From: Actinomycetota bacterium
GTDB taxonomy: Bacteria > Actinomycetota > Actinomycetes > Nanopelagicales > Nanopelagicaceae
Assembly (NCBI GenBank): GCA_002737595.1
Contig: NSHZ01000018.1
Coordinates: 1-23,883 of the forward strand
Direction of reading: 5' to 3'
Length of the DNA stretch: 23,883 bases
The number at the start of each line of letters is the position of its first letter. Position 1 is the stretch's first letter. This document shows positions 7,077 through 14,474 of this stretch, piece after piece. Under the pieces are notes generated by a model, which had not been told where the DNA came from, made no database searches, and saw only the letters and a list, made by a program, of their open reading frames with translations. A program made the position numbers and the translations under genes.

Positions 7077-7567
7077 ACGGCTTCGAGGACATCTTCACGG
7101 CCAACGCCCAATACGTTGAGGATTTTCAGTCGAGTGCGCTCACCGGCCAAGCGGCTCGTGGTCTTGCCATTATCACCTGCATCGATTCGCGAATTGCTCC
7201 CCTTGCCATCATGGGAATGCAGCCGGGAGATGCCAAGATCATCCGTAACGCTGGAGCCCGGGTCACCGAGGACGTACTGCGCACTCTCGTCCTCGCCACC
7301 CATTTACTCAACGTTTCCCGCATCTTGGTGATGCCACACACCGATTGCCGGATGGCCAGCGGTACAGAAGCAGAGATCCACGCGGCTATTCTCGAAAAGT
7401 CTGGCGTCGACACGCGATCGATTGAAATTCGCACAGTGCGCGACCCACTTGAAGCACTCGCGGTAGATCTTGATCGAATCAGGTCGTTCCCACTCTTAGC
7501 CGCAAATATAGAGGTGGCGGGAGCGATCTTTAATGTGTCCACCGGCGAACTTAGATCTTTTGGTTAA
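7073..7567 (+). CDS. Beta-class carbonic anhydrase
   Basis: 164 residues, the short beta-class type like M. tuberculosis Rv1284. It interconverts CO2 and bicarbonate. Zinc ligands: Cys36 in TCIDSR (with the Asp38-Arg40 catalytic dyad), His89 and Cys92 in PHTDC. IIRNAGARV (about 56-64) is the family's second signature. It starts with GTG at 7073, overlapping the tdk stop, with AAGGAG at 7062-7067 as a good ribosome site. tdk and this gene therefore form a translationally coupled pair; no metabolic link between them is known to me. Confidence 0.92.
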   Translation: MNGFEDIFTANAQYVEDFQSSALTGQAARGLAIITCIDSRIAPLAIMGMQPGDAKIIRNAGARVTEDVLRTLVLATHLLNVSRILVMPHTDCRMASGTEAEIHAAILEKSGVDTRSIEIRTVRDPLEALAVDLDRIRSFPLLAANIEVAGAIFNVSTGELRSFG

Positions 7568-7697
7568 CGTCGCATAAACCATACCAAGCGGGAAGGGGGC
7601 TGGATGTGGTATTCGGGGGGCAATAAACCTTCCCACCGGAGTAAGATCGTTTGACCGGCTAGGGAACATCCCTTGTCGTTAAGGGGATGAAGTAAGT
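7568..7697. promoter_or_regulatory. 130-bp intergenic region with the lemA promoter and a structured leader
   Basis: A TAAGAT -10-like box lies at 7642-7647, giving a likely leader of about 45 nt. In that leader AGGGA (7661-7665) can pair with TCCCT (7669-7673), or CATCCCTT (7667-7674) can pair with AAGGGGATG (7681-7689, one bulged G) and cover the AAGGGG ribosome site of lemA. The two hairpins cannot form together. Further upstream GGGAAGG (7590-7596) and CCTTCCC (7628-7634) could pair over a 31-nt loop, without a U-run. Confidence 0.4.
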
Positions 7698-8249
7698 ATG
7701 GAAATTTATGTAATTATCGGCCTCATCGCACTTCTAGCAATCTTTGTCGTTGCGCAATACAACCGCCTCGTCCGCTTAAATATCAGCGTCGATGAAGCAT
7801 TCGCACAGATTGAAGTCCAGCTCAAGCGCCGCGCTGATCTCATCCCTAACCTAGTTGAGACAGTAAAAGGATACGCATCTCACGAGCAATCAACTTTCGA
7901 TGCCGTTGTTTCAGCTCGAGCAAAGGCAACATCAGCAACAGGAGTTGCCGATGTTGCAGCAGCGGATGGAATGTTGACGCAAGCACTTCGCGGTTTGCTC
8001 GCAGTCGCTGAGGCATATCCAGACCTCAAGGCATCATCAAACTTTCTCTCACTTCAAGAGGAACTTTCAACAACTGAGAATAAAGTTGCCTTTGCACGTC
8101 AGTTTTACAACGATAATGTGCGATCACTCAACGAGGCTGTTGCAACGATTCCTACAAGCTTCTTTGCCGGACTTGCAAAGGTGAGCGCCCGCCCATTCTA
8201 TGAAGTAGAAGATCCACAGTCACGCGAAGTGCCTCAGGTCTCCTTCTAA
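7698..8249 (+). CDS. lemA: LemA-family membrane protein
   Basis: 183 residues: one N-terminal membrane anchor (about 4-20, IYVIIGLIALLAIFVVA), then a cytosolic-type four-helix domain with the family's hallmark QIEVQLKRRADLIPNLVETVKGYASHE-like segment (about 41-67) and a closing TSFFAGLAKVSARPFYEVE (about 154-172). LemA proteins have no settled biochemical role; in many bacteria they sit beside M48 peptidases, as here with htpX 2 nt downstream, which points to envelope protein quality control. Codon choice is unusual for the window: by hand count 17 of 28 alanines use GCA, whereas neighbours mix GCG, GCC, GCT and GCA. It has an AAGGGG ribosome site 11 nt before ATG and no leaderless box. Confidence 0.92.
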   Translation: MEIYVIIGLIALLAIFVVAQYNRLVRLNISVDEAFAQIEVQLKRRADLIPNLVETVKGYASHEQSTFDAVVSARAKATSATGVADVAAADGMLTQALRGLLAVAEAYPDLKASSNFLSLQEELSTTENKVAFARQFYNDNVRSLNEAVATIPTSFFAGLAKVSARPFYEVEDPQSREVPQVSF

Positions 8250-8251
8250 CA

Positions 8252-9181
8252 ATGATGGCTTCGAACTTTCGTAGCGCGCAGGGAGCGAATAAGCGCAAGA
8301 CATACTTTCTCCTTGCTGCAATGGGTGTACTTATATGGCTTGTTGCCTACGCTGCGCTGACGTATTTCGGTGGAGGGACAACAACGTTTGTGGTCCCACT
8401 TGCTGTCGGCATAGCTCTCGTTGGTGTCTGGGGATCGTATTACGGTTCCGATAAATTAGTTCTGACGATGACCGGTGCTCAAGTCATTCAACGCGAAAAT
8501 AATCCAGAACTCTTTAATCTCATTGAAGAAGTTGTCATTGCTAGTGGGCTACCTATGCCTAAAGTTGCGATCGTTGAAGATAGTGCGCCAAATGCTTTTG
8601 CCACTGGGCGTAATCCTGAACATGCCCTCATCGCATTTACCACACGTATTCTTGAAGTAATGGATCGTGATGAGTTACAGGGGGTTATTGCGCACGAGAT
8701 GTCACACGTGGCAAATCGCGACACACTTGTCTCAGCTGTCGCTGCAACTACCGCTGGTGCGATCGCAATCCTGAGTGATTTTCTCACTCGCATGATGTGG
8801 TTCGGCGGTGGCCGCGATCGTCGTGAAAGTAATCAAAATCCACTACTGCTTATCGTTTCGCTCGCCATTTTAATTCTGGCTCCTATTGCTGCGATGCTCT
8901 TGCGTAGTGCAATCTCACGCCGGCGCGAATCACTGGCCGATGCCACCGCAGTTTCCTTTACGCGTAATCCTGCCGGCCTTCGCCGTGCACTCGAGACGTT
9001 AGCTGCGGATTCAACTGTCGTGCGTCAACGCTCAAATGCAGTGGCACATATTTGGATTGAATCGCCTCTTGATGGAAAGGCTGTTTCGAAATTGTTTTCC
9101 ACACATCCGCCGATTCAAGAGCGGATTGAAACGCTACGCGCGATGGAGTCTCTGGGGCCTAATCCCGAGAATGGTCTCTAA
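8252..9181 (+). CDS. htpX: HtpX-like M48 zinc metalloprotease
   Basis: 309 residues. It degrades damaged membrane proteins. Seen: two N-terminal membrane segments (about 17-37 and 45-62), zinc motif HEMSH (148-152) followed by NRD, two further hydrophobic stretches (about 160-176 and 198-218), and the third zinc ligand Glu226 in RRRESLADATAV. The C-terminal LFSTHPPIQERIETLRAM is the typical HtpX ending. The start at 8252 could also be the next codon (ATG 8255). It is separated from lemA by two bases, so co-transcribed. It shares the A/T-rich-third-base codon habit of lemA, seen by eye. It ends 24 bp before the convergent tRNA-Leu gene. Confidence 0.95.
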   Translation: MMASNFRSAQGANKRKTYFLLAAMGVLIWLVAYAALTYFGGGTTTFVVPLAVGIALVGVWGSYYGSDKLVLTMTGAQVIQRENNPELFNLIEEVVIASGLPMPKVAIVEDSAPNAFATGRNPEHALIAFTTRILEVMDRDELQGVIAHEMSHVANRDTLVSAVAATTAGAIAILSDFLTRMMWFGGGRDRRESNQNPLLLIVSLAILILAPIAAMLLRSAISRRRESLADATAVSFTRNPAGLRRALETLAADSTVVRQRSNAVAHIWIESPLDGKAVSKLFSTHPPIQERIETLRAMESLGPNPENGL

Positions 9182-9205
9182 AGCGAGGCACTTAAAGCCA
9201 TTTTG

Positions 9206-9289
9206 TGTCCGAGAGGGGACTTGAACCCCTAAGCCCTTTCGGGCACTAGCACCTCAAGCTAGCGCGTCTGCCTATTCCGCCACCCGGAC
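9206..9289 (-). tRNA. tRNA-Leu, anticodon GAG
   Basis: 84 nt, read on the minus strand. Acceptor GTCCGGG (9289-9283) pairs with CTCGGAC (9213-9207, one G-T pair), followed by discriminator A (9206). The anticodon stem CTAGC/GCTAG encloses loop TTGAGGT with anticodon GAG at 9255-9253. A long variable arm with GCCCGAAAGGGC and a T-loop TTCAAGT with 5-bp stem complete a class II Leu tRNA. CCA is not encoded. GAG reads CUU/CUC codons. In M. tuberculosis leucine tRNA genes are also single. Confidence 0.96.
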
Positions 9290-9304
9290 AAGGTGTGAAG
9301 GGCG

Positions 9305-9334
9305 AGAGTACCAACTTCACCGACTCCCACCCAA
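9305..9334 (-). promoter_or_regulatory. Candidate promoter of tRNA-Leu: TTGGGT - 18 bp - TACTCT
   Basis: Minus strand: TTGGGT (9334-9329), 18 bases, TACTCT (9310-9305), then 15 bases to the tRNA 5' end at 9289. Spacing and hexamers fit a housekeeping sigma promoter with a short 5' leader. Confidence 0.5.
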
Positions 9335-9376
9335 TTTGCCGGCTTTTCCCTCCCTAGAGGCCCATCAGGGATCCCC

Positions 9377-10690
9377 ATGCGCCATGATGTAGCCATGGAA
9401 GAGACCATGGAGAATGAGACCGTAGCGATTCTGCAAGACCTGATCAGAATCCCTTCAGAGAACTTTGGCGATCGCGGAGACGAGCAAGAGGTCGCCCGAT
9501 ATATTCACTCATGCCTCGCAGAGGTCGGTATTGAGTCCGAACTGATCGAATCTGCCCCTGGGCGCACGAACGTGGCGGCCCGCATTAAGGGTGCAAGTGA
9601 TCGTCCGGGGTTGGTCCTTCATGGACATATCGATGTGGTCCCGGCCGATGCAAAAGATTGGTCGGTCGATCCCTTCTCTGGCGTGATCCAAGATGGCGCA
9701 GTGTGGGGCCGCGGAGCCGTCGACATGAAAGACATGGACGCCATGATGCTCGCTACAGTGCGCAGCTGGGCGCGAAGCGGCTATCAACCCCCTCGTGACA
9801 TCTCACTGGTCTTCTTTGCCGATGAGGAAGCCGGCGGAAGCTATGGCTCTCGGTGGATGGTGGAAAATCGTCCAGACGTTTTTGCAGGCTGCAATGAAGC
9901 GATCTCCGAAGTGGGCGGATTCTCCATCACATTAGAAAATAAGGCTCGCCTCTATCTGATCGAAACCGCACAGAAAGGCATCCATTGGATGCGCCTGGTT
10001 GCTGAGGGACGCGCTGGTCATGGCTCTATGGTCCATCCGGATAACGCTGTCACGGCCGTGGCCGAAGCAGTTGCTCGTATCGGAAATTATGAGTGGCCAC
10101 TTCGTCGAACTAAATCGGTTGATGAACTTCTTGAGCGAGTAGCCGAAGTTTTGGGAGTCGAATATGACCCTAATGATCCTGAACCTCTCGTGGCACGATT
10201 AGGTCCGGTAGCCCGACTGGTCGGTGCCACTTTGCGAAACACCGCAAACCCCACCCGACTCAATGCTGGTTATAAGGAGAACGTCATACCTCAGACGGCG
10301 AGTGCGGTGATCGACGGTCGATTCCTTCCGGGATTTGAAGATGAGCTGAACGAAACAATTCGTACCCTGGCAGGTGAAAAGGTCCGGGTGGAGACCATCA
10401 CCTCGGATATTGCACTTGAATCTGCGTTCGAAGGCGCGATGGTGGAGAACATGGTCAACTCGATTCTCGCTGAGGACCCGGAGGGAATTCCCGTGCCGTA
10501 TACCCTGAGCGGTGGGACTGACAATAAGGCGCTCTCCCAATTGGGAATCAAAGGCTATGGATTTTCTCCACTTAAATTGCCGGCGGATTTAGATTTCACC
10601 GCGCTTTTTCATGGAATAGATGAACGAGTACCGGTGGAGAGCCTCAAATTTGGCGCACGTGTGCTGGACCGCTTCTTGCAAAACGTTTAG
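9377..10690 (+). CDS. M20-family metallopeptidase (ArgE/DapE/CPG2-like)
   Basis: Up to 437 residues. Zinc site: His84 and Asp86 in HGHIDVVPAD, bridging Asp116 in WGRGAVDMKD, the Glu150/Glu151 pair in FFADEEAGG, and a late His in FHGIDERVP. The dimerisation domain begins near KGIHWMRLVAEGRAGHGSM. Family enzymes hydrolyse N-acyl amino acids or dipeptides; the substrate here is unknown. It resembles M. tuberculosis Rv2141c, and the following genes match that region too. The start is uncertain among ATG 9377 (AGGGA 5 nt upstream), 9395 (CATGAT box exactly 6 nt upstream, imperfect leaderless pattern) and 9407; the conserved fold begins after all three. Its TAG stop overlaps the stop of the convergent DUF5703 gene. 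Confidence 0.9.
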   Translation: MRHDVAMEETMENETVAILQDLIRIPSENFGDRGDEQEVARYIHSCLAEVGIESELIESAPGRTNVAARIKGASDRPGLVLHGHIDVVPADAKDWSVDPFSGVIQDGAVWGRGAVDMKDMDAMMLATVRSWARSGYQPPRDISLVFFADEEAGGSYGSRWMVENRPDVFAGCNEAISEVGGFSITLENKARLYLIETAQKGIHWMRLVAEGRAGHGSMVHPDNAVTAVAEAVARIGNYEWPLRRTKSVDELLERVAEVLGVEYDPNDPEPLVARLGPVARLVGATLRNTANPTRLNAGYKENVIPQTASAVIDGRFLPGFEDELNETIRTLAGEKVRVETITSDIALESAFEGAMVENMVNSILAEDPEGIPVPYTLSGGTDNKALSQLGIKGYGFSPLKLPADLDFTALFHGIDERVPVESLKFGARVLDRFLQNV

Positions 10691-10890
10691 CCAAAATCAA
10701 TTCTGATGGCTCGAATAATTCTCCGTCGAAGGGTGATGATGCGTTTCCCATCGTGGCGAATCTGCACTTTATCCAACGTCCAATGATGAAGTTCAGCCTC
10801 TTCGACGAGCATTGATTTCACAGCACTGCGTGGGAAGTCCTTAGGGACCGTAATCGTTCGATACTCCAAAACGCTCTGTTGTTTGGCCAT
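10687..10890 (-). CDS. DUF5703-family small protein
   Basis: 67 residues, strongly basic at the C-terminus (ITLRRRIIRAIRIDFG). The layout, a beta-strand start LEYRTITVPKDFPRSAVKSML, a HHWTLDKVQI centre (E/W hallmark) and an RRRIIR end, fits DUF5703 of actinobacteria, where it is found near M20 peptidase and uppP genes. No biochemical function is known. It begins 12 nt after the aldo/keto reductase stop with a strong AAGGAG ribosome site 8 nt before ATG, so it is the second gene of that operon. Its TAA stop overlaps the peptidase TAG in TTAG (10687-10690). Confidence 0.8.
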   Translation of the reverse strand: MAKQQSVLEYRTITVPKDFPRSAVKSMLVEEAELHHWTLDKVQIRHDGKRIITLRRRIIRAIRIDFG

Positions 10891-10902
10891 CGTTACATCT
10901 CC

Positions 10903-11853
10903 TTAGCTCGGAGTCGACACATCATTAAGCGCTTCACGAACGACCGCAGGAAGAGTGACGCCTTCGGCAAGAAGCACGCCGCGGAGTTGCGCGGCCGTTC
11001 GCGCACCGACGATTGCTGATGTCACACCAGGAGCATCGCGGACCCAAGCGAGGGCAACTTCCAGAGGCGCGATACCAAGACCATCAGAGGCGGCAGCCAC
11101 GGCATCAACAATGCTACGCGAACGTTGATCCAAATACGGCTCCACGAAACCTGCGAAATGTGGGCTTGCTCCACGAGAGTCGATTGGAAGTCCACTTCGA
11201 TATTTACCAGTGAGTACCCCGCGACCTAGTGGACTCCACGCTAAGAATCCCATTCCTAGTGCCTGTGCACAGGGGATTATCTCCCTCTCCACATTTCTCG
11301 AGAGGAGTGAGTACTCATTCTGTGTTGCGGCGATCGTCGCCTTCAGGGCTGCACTGTCCTGGATAGAGAATGCCCGAGCTGTTTGCCAACCGGTGTAGTT
11401 GGAGATTCCTGCATATCGCACTCGGCCAGAAATGACGGCTACATCGATCGCCGCGAGAGATTCATCCAAAGGCGTGATGTCATCCCATGCGTGTAGTTGC
11501 CAAATGTCGAGATGGTCGGTGCCAAGCCTTTGTAAAGATTGATCTAATTCTCGAAGGATGGCGCGCTTTGAAGTATCAACAGCCCTTACTCCATTTACAT
11601 AGGAGAGACCGCTCTTTGAAGCGAGCACTATGTCCGCTCGCTTTACAAGTGCACCGAGGAGACCCCCAATGACGCGCTCACTATCGCCGCTCCCATAAAG
11701 CGCGGCAGTATCTATGAAATTTCCGCCGGCATCGACGAACTCGCGCAATTGATCGGCCGCCTCATGCTCATCGGTATCTCGACCCCAGGTCATGGTGCCT
11801 AGACCAATCCTTGAGAGATGTAATCCGGTAGATCCCAGGCGGCGCAGTTCCAT
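10903..11853 (-). CDS. Aldo/keto reductase
   Basis: 316 residues, a TIM-barrel NADPH oxidoreductase. The catalytic tetrad is visible: Asp48 and Tyr53 (FIDTAALYG), Lys80 (VLASKSG) and His121 (IWQLHAWD). The NADP-binding end has LAWSPLGRGVLTGKY and SAIVGARTAAQL. It resembles the YghZ/PdxI-like group that reduces aldehydes and ketones; the substrate is unknown. The start at 11853 gives the canonical MELRRLGSTGLHLS; the open frame upstream lacks homology-like sequence. A TAGTGT box lies 7 nt upstream, which suggests leaderless transcription. Divergent from the F420-type oxidoreductase. Confidence 0.93.
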   Translation of the reverse strand: MELRRLGSTGLHLSRIGLGTMTWGRDTDEHEAADQLREFVDAGGNFIDTAALYGSGDSERVIGGLLGALVKRADIVLASKSGLSYVNGVRAVDTSKRAILRELDQSLQRLGTDHLDIWQLHAWDDITPLDESLAAIDVAVISGRVRYAGISNYTGWQTARAFSIQDSAALKATIAATQNEYSLLSRNVEREIIPCAQALGMGFLAWSPLGRGVLTGKYRSGLPIDSRGASPHFAGFVEPYLDQRSRSIVDAVAAASDGLGIAPLEVALAWVRDAPGVTSAIVGARTAAQLRGVLLAEGVTLPAVVREALNDVSTPS

Positions 11854-11866
11854 GTACGCGACACTA
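11854..11866 (-). promoter_or_regulatory. Candidate leaderless promoter of the aldo/keto reductase, -10 box TAGTGT
   Basis: Minus strand TAGTGT (11866-11861), seven bases, ATG at 11853. Confidence 0.4.
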
Positions 11867-11871
11867 GTACC

Positions 11872-11896
11872 GGAAGAGGCTGTAATCTGGTCTTCC
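11872..11896. promoter_or_regulatory. Inverted repeat GGAAGA-N13-TCTTCC around the oxidoreductase promoter
   Basis: Arms at 11872-11877 and 11891-11896. The spacer holds TAATCT (11883-11888), a -10-like box for the plus-strand oxidoreductase. The centre is about 25 bp from the oxidoreductase start and 18 bp from the divergent reductase's -10 box, a place where one bound protein could affect both genes. Confidence 0.3.
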
Positions 11897-11908
11897 ACGC
11901 TATGGAGG

Positions 11909-12970
11909 ATGATGAAACTCGCACTTAATCTCGGATATTGGTCGGGCGAAGCCGCTACCAACACCGCCAATATTGAGTTAGCCCTGGAGGCCGAACGGCT
12001 CGGGTTTGACTCTGTGTGGGCGGCGGAAGCCTATGGGTCGGATGCCGCCACCGTGCTCTCGTGGATCGGTGCCAAGACGGCACGGATTGGCCTTGGATCA
12101 GCGATCTTCCAGATCCCCGGTCGCTCTCCCGCTATGACATCTATGACCGCAGCGACCCTCGATGCGCTATCAGGGGGTCGGTTCCGACTGGGTATCGGTG
12201 TCTCCGGGCCGCAGGTCAGTGAGGGGTGGCATGGCGTGCGATTCGACGCACCGCTGGCACGTACTCGGGAGTATCTGGAAGTGCTCCGGCTGGCTTTGGG
12301 TCGCGATGTCGTTAAGCACGATGGCGTGCACTATCCGCTGCCCTTACCTGATGGTCCCGGTAGAGCACTTCGCCTCACTATCCATCCTGTTCGAGAAGAG
12401 ATTCCGATTCTGCTCGCTGCCGTGGGACCAAAAAACTTGGAGTTGGCAGGTGAGCTCAGCGACGGTTGGCTGGCCGTCTTCCTCGCGCCAGATTTTGCCC
12501 CTGAACAGCTTTCACATATCCAAACCGGTCGAGACAAAGTGGGTAAGACCATGGAAGGTTTTGACGTGGTAGCCACCATGCCGATAGTTCCCGGTCGCGA
12601 TCTTGAGATGTGTGCCAATTTAGTTAGACCTTACGCGGCACTTTATGTAGGTGGCATGGGGAGTCGAGATCAGAACTTCTATAACAATTTGGTCGTGCGT
12701 ATGGGCTATGAAAAGGAGGCTGAAGAGGTGCAGGACAAGTACCTCGCTCGCGACTACGACGGTGCCATGATGGCCATTCCTTTTGATTTCCTCGATCAAA
12801 CCTCACTCTTGGGCGGTCCAGAGCGCATGGCAGAGAAGATGCAAGCGCACGCAGCGGCAGGTGTCACTACGTTGGCGCTGGCCCTTCCTGACTCGGTGCC
12901 GAACGAGGCGCGTATCAAGGCGCTACGGATGGGCGCAGAAGCGTTCGATAAAGCGGGTGTCGGATCGTGA
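11909..12970 (+). CDS. LLM-class F420-dependent oxidoreductase
   Basis: 353 residues. A luciferase-like (bacterial luciferase superfamily) TIM barrel: MKLALNLGYWSG start, LEAERLGFDSVWAAEAYGSDA (about 27-47), TARIGLGSAIFQIPGRSPAM (about 58-77), LDALSGGRFRLGIGVSGPQV (about 85-104) and the C-terminal GGPERMAEKMQAHAAAGVTTLAL. Members of this branch (Rv3520c-like) bind coenzyme F420, implying that the organism makes F420. The substrate is unknown. Two adjacent ATGs (11909, 11912) follow GGAGG at 11904-11908; 11912 fits the family N-terminus better. It overlaps uppP in GTGA, so it heads the operon running to the kinase-fold gene. Confidence 0.88.
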   Translation: MMKLALNLGYWSGEAATNTANIELALEAERLGFDSVWAAEAYGSDAATVLSWIGAKTARIGLGSAIFQIPGRSPAMTSMTAATLDALSGGRFRLGIGVSGPQVSEGWHGVRFDAPLARTREYLEVLRLALGRDVVKHDGVHYPLPLPDGPGRALRLTIHPVREEIPILLAAVGPKNLELAGELSDGWLAVFLAPDFAPEQLSHIQTGRDKVGKTMEGFDVVATMPIVPGRDLEMCANLVRPYAALYVGGMGSRDQNFYNNLVVRMGYEKEAEEVQDKYLARDYDGAMMAIPFDFLDQTSLLGGPERMAEKMQAHAAAGVTTLALALPDSVPNEARIKALRMGAEAFDKAGVGS

Positions 12971-13785
12971 GTTTTCTTGAATCGATCGTTTTAGGCGTCG
13001 TTCAAGGTCTCACTGAATTTCTTCCTATTTCATCAAATGCCCATATGAGAATTACCGCAGCGGTATTCGGTTGGTCAGATCCGGGTGCCGCTTTCTCGGC
13101 CGTGACTCAAATTGGCACGGAGATTGCAGTACTTCTCTTTTTTCGTAAAGACATCATCTTGATTGTTAAGGCTTTTCTCAAAGGTCTCACGGGCAGCGCC
13201 TATCGAAAAGGTAACGATTGGCGTTTAGCACTATTCATCATTATCGGTTCTTTGCCAATAGCGATTCTCGGCCTTGCACTGCGGGATCCGATTGAAAATC
13301 AATTCAGATCATTGAAACTCATTGCGGTATCGCTCATAGTTTTCGCACTCGTAATAGGAGTAGTTGATCGTCGCGCTAGAGAGACCAAGGAATTGACATC
13401 TCTTACGCTCCCTGACGCAATTAAATTCGGACTTGCACAAAGTTTGGCGCTCATCCCGGGCGTTTCAAGATCGGGTGGCACGATAGCCGCCGGTTTGGCG
13501 CTCGGATACTCTCGGGTAGCGGCCGCTCGTTACTCGTTCCTACTCGCCATCCCAGCGATCCTTGGCTCAGGAGGTTTAGAACTGAGCAAGATTGGGGGAG
13601 CGGAATCGCCTAGCTGGGCCCCGACCATTCTCGCCACGGTGATCGCTTTCGGCGTGGGCTATCTTGTCATCGCCTGGCTCCTTAAGTTTCTTACCACGCA
13701 CACATTCCTCGGCTTCATGATCTATCGCGTTGCTCTGGGTTCTGCGGTATTCGTAGCTCTTGGTGCCGGGGTGATCTCCTCATGA
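12967..13785 (+). CDS. uppP: Undecaprenyl-diphosphatase (BacA/UppP)
   Basis: 272 residues with about seven to eight membrane segments. It dephosphorylates undecaprenyl diphosphate to recycle the lipid carrier of cell-wall synthesis. Both signature loops are seen: QGLTEFLPISSNAHM (about 13-27, catalytic Glu17) and the PGVSRSGGTIAAGLALG loop (about 165-181, catalytic Arg). The ISSNAH variant of the usual SSSGH is typical of actinobacteria. GTG at 12967 overlaps the upstream stop in GTGA, and the end overlaps the next gene in ATGA, so expression is coupled on both sides. Equivalent of M. tuberculosis Rv2136c by position. Confidence 0.95.
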   Translation: MSFLESIVLGVVQGLTEFLPISSNAHMRITAAVFGWSDPGAAFSAVTQIGTEIAVLLFFRKDIILIVKAFLKGLTGSAYRKGNDWRLALFIIIGSLPIAILGLALRDPIENQFRSLKLIAVSLIVFALVIGVVDRRARETKELTSLTLPDAIKFGLAQSLALIPGVSRSGGTIAAGLALGYSRVAAARYSFLLAIPAILGSGGLELSKIGGAESPSWAPTILATVIAFGVGYLVIAWLLKFLTTHTFLGFMIYRVALGSAVFVALGAGVISS

Positions 13786-14474
13786 CCGAAATACTCTTGG
13801 TACGACACGCTCGCTCTTCGTCGAACGCTTCTGGGGTGTTAGCTGGGCGTAACAAGGGCGTACACCTTGATGAAACTGGTAAGGAACAAGCGAGGAAACT
13901 AGCTTTGGCATTGGCCAACGTTCCCATCACTGGATTGGTCTCTAGTCCTCTGGATAGGTGTATGGAAACCGCACGCGCTATCGGTGCGAACCATCCAAAT
14001 ATCTCACTGATTAAGAATTCTGATTTGATCGAAATGGATTACGGCCTATGGAGTGGACTGAAGTTATCGGTTCTTTCGAAACGCAAGGAGTGGAGTGCCA
14101 TTCAAAGCGCCCCTTCGCAAGTGCGATTCCCCGAGGGCGAATCCTTCCTCGAGATGAATGCGAGAGTGAACCAGGCTATTGATGATGTTTTTGCCCAATA
14201 TTCGAAAGGGAAGAAGCGCCAAATTATTGCGATATTTACACATGGGGATGTGATCAAGGCAATTATTGCGCACTCCTTGGGCCTTCATCTCGATGCTTTT
14301 CAGAAAATTGTGGTTGACCCGGCTTCGGTTTCTATCTTGCGGCAAGAAGGAAACTCGCGATTTGTTATATCGCAGAATATAAGAGCAGATGGGCTCGAAA
14401 GTTTACTCGGCGTTCGCAAGAGCGCAGCAACGGTGGGGGGCGGCGATGGCTCGAGTCATTCACGAGTTCGATAG
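13782..14474 (+). CDS. Histidine phosphatase (phosphoglycerate-mutase-like, MSMEG_4193 type)
   Basis: 230 residues. Catalytic core: LLVRHARSSSN (phospho-accepting His8, followed by Arg; the usual RHG is RHA here), the SSPLDRCMETA helix (about 55-65), Glu in LIEMDYGLWSG (about 86) and the second His in IFTHGDVIKAII (about 153). Actinobacteria keep this gene between uppP and the DUF3090 gene (Rv2135c in M. tuberculosis). It is annotated as a putative phosphomutase but acid phosphatase activity is more likely for this branch; the natural substrate is unknown. The gene overlaps uppP by 4 nt and the next gene by 29 nt. Confidence 0.88.
   Translation: MTEILLVRHARSSSNASGVLAGRNKGVHLDETGKEQARKLALALANVPITGLVSSPLDRCMETARAIGANHPNISLIKNSDLIEMDYGLWSGLKLSVLSKRKEWSAIQSAPSQVRFPEGESFLEMNARVNQAIDDVFAQYSKGKKRQIIAIFTHGDVIKAIIAHSLGLHLDAFQKIVVDPASVSILRQEGNSRFVISQNIRADGLESLLGVRKSAATVGGGDGSSHSRVR

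Noticed and set aside
7590..7634. GGGAAGG / CCTTCCC as an intrinsic terminator after the carbonic anhydrase
   Set aside because: The loop is 31 nt and no T-run follows, so it is not a convincing terminator.
9182..9376. Integration site or mobile element at tRNA-Leu
   Set aside because: No integrase, no direct repeat of the tRNA 3' end and no transposase are visible on either side.
9509..10551. Minus-strand open frames within the M20 peptidase gene
   Set aside because: They are opposite an intact, motif-rich gene, lack ribosome sites and show composition typical of antisense read-through.
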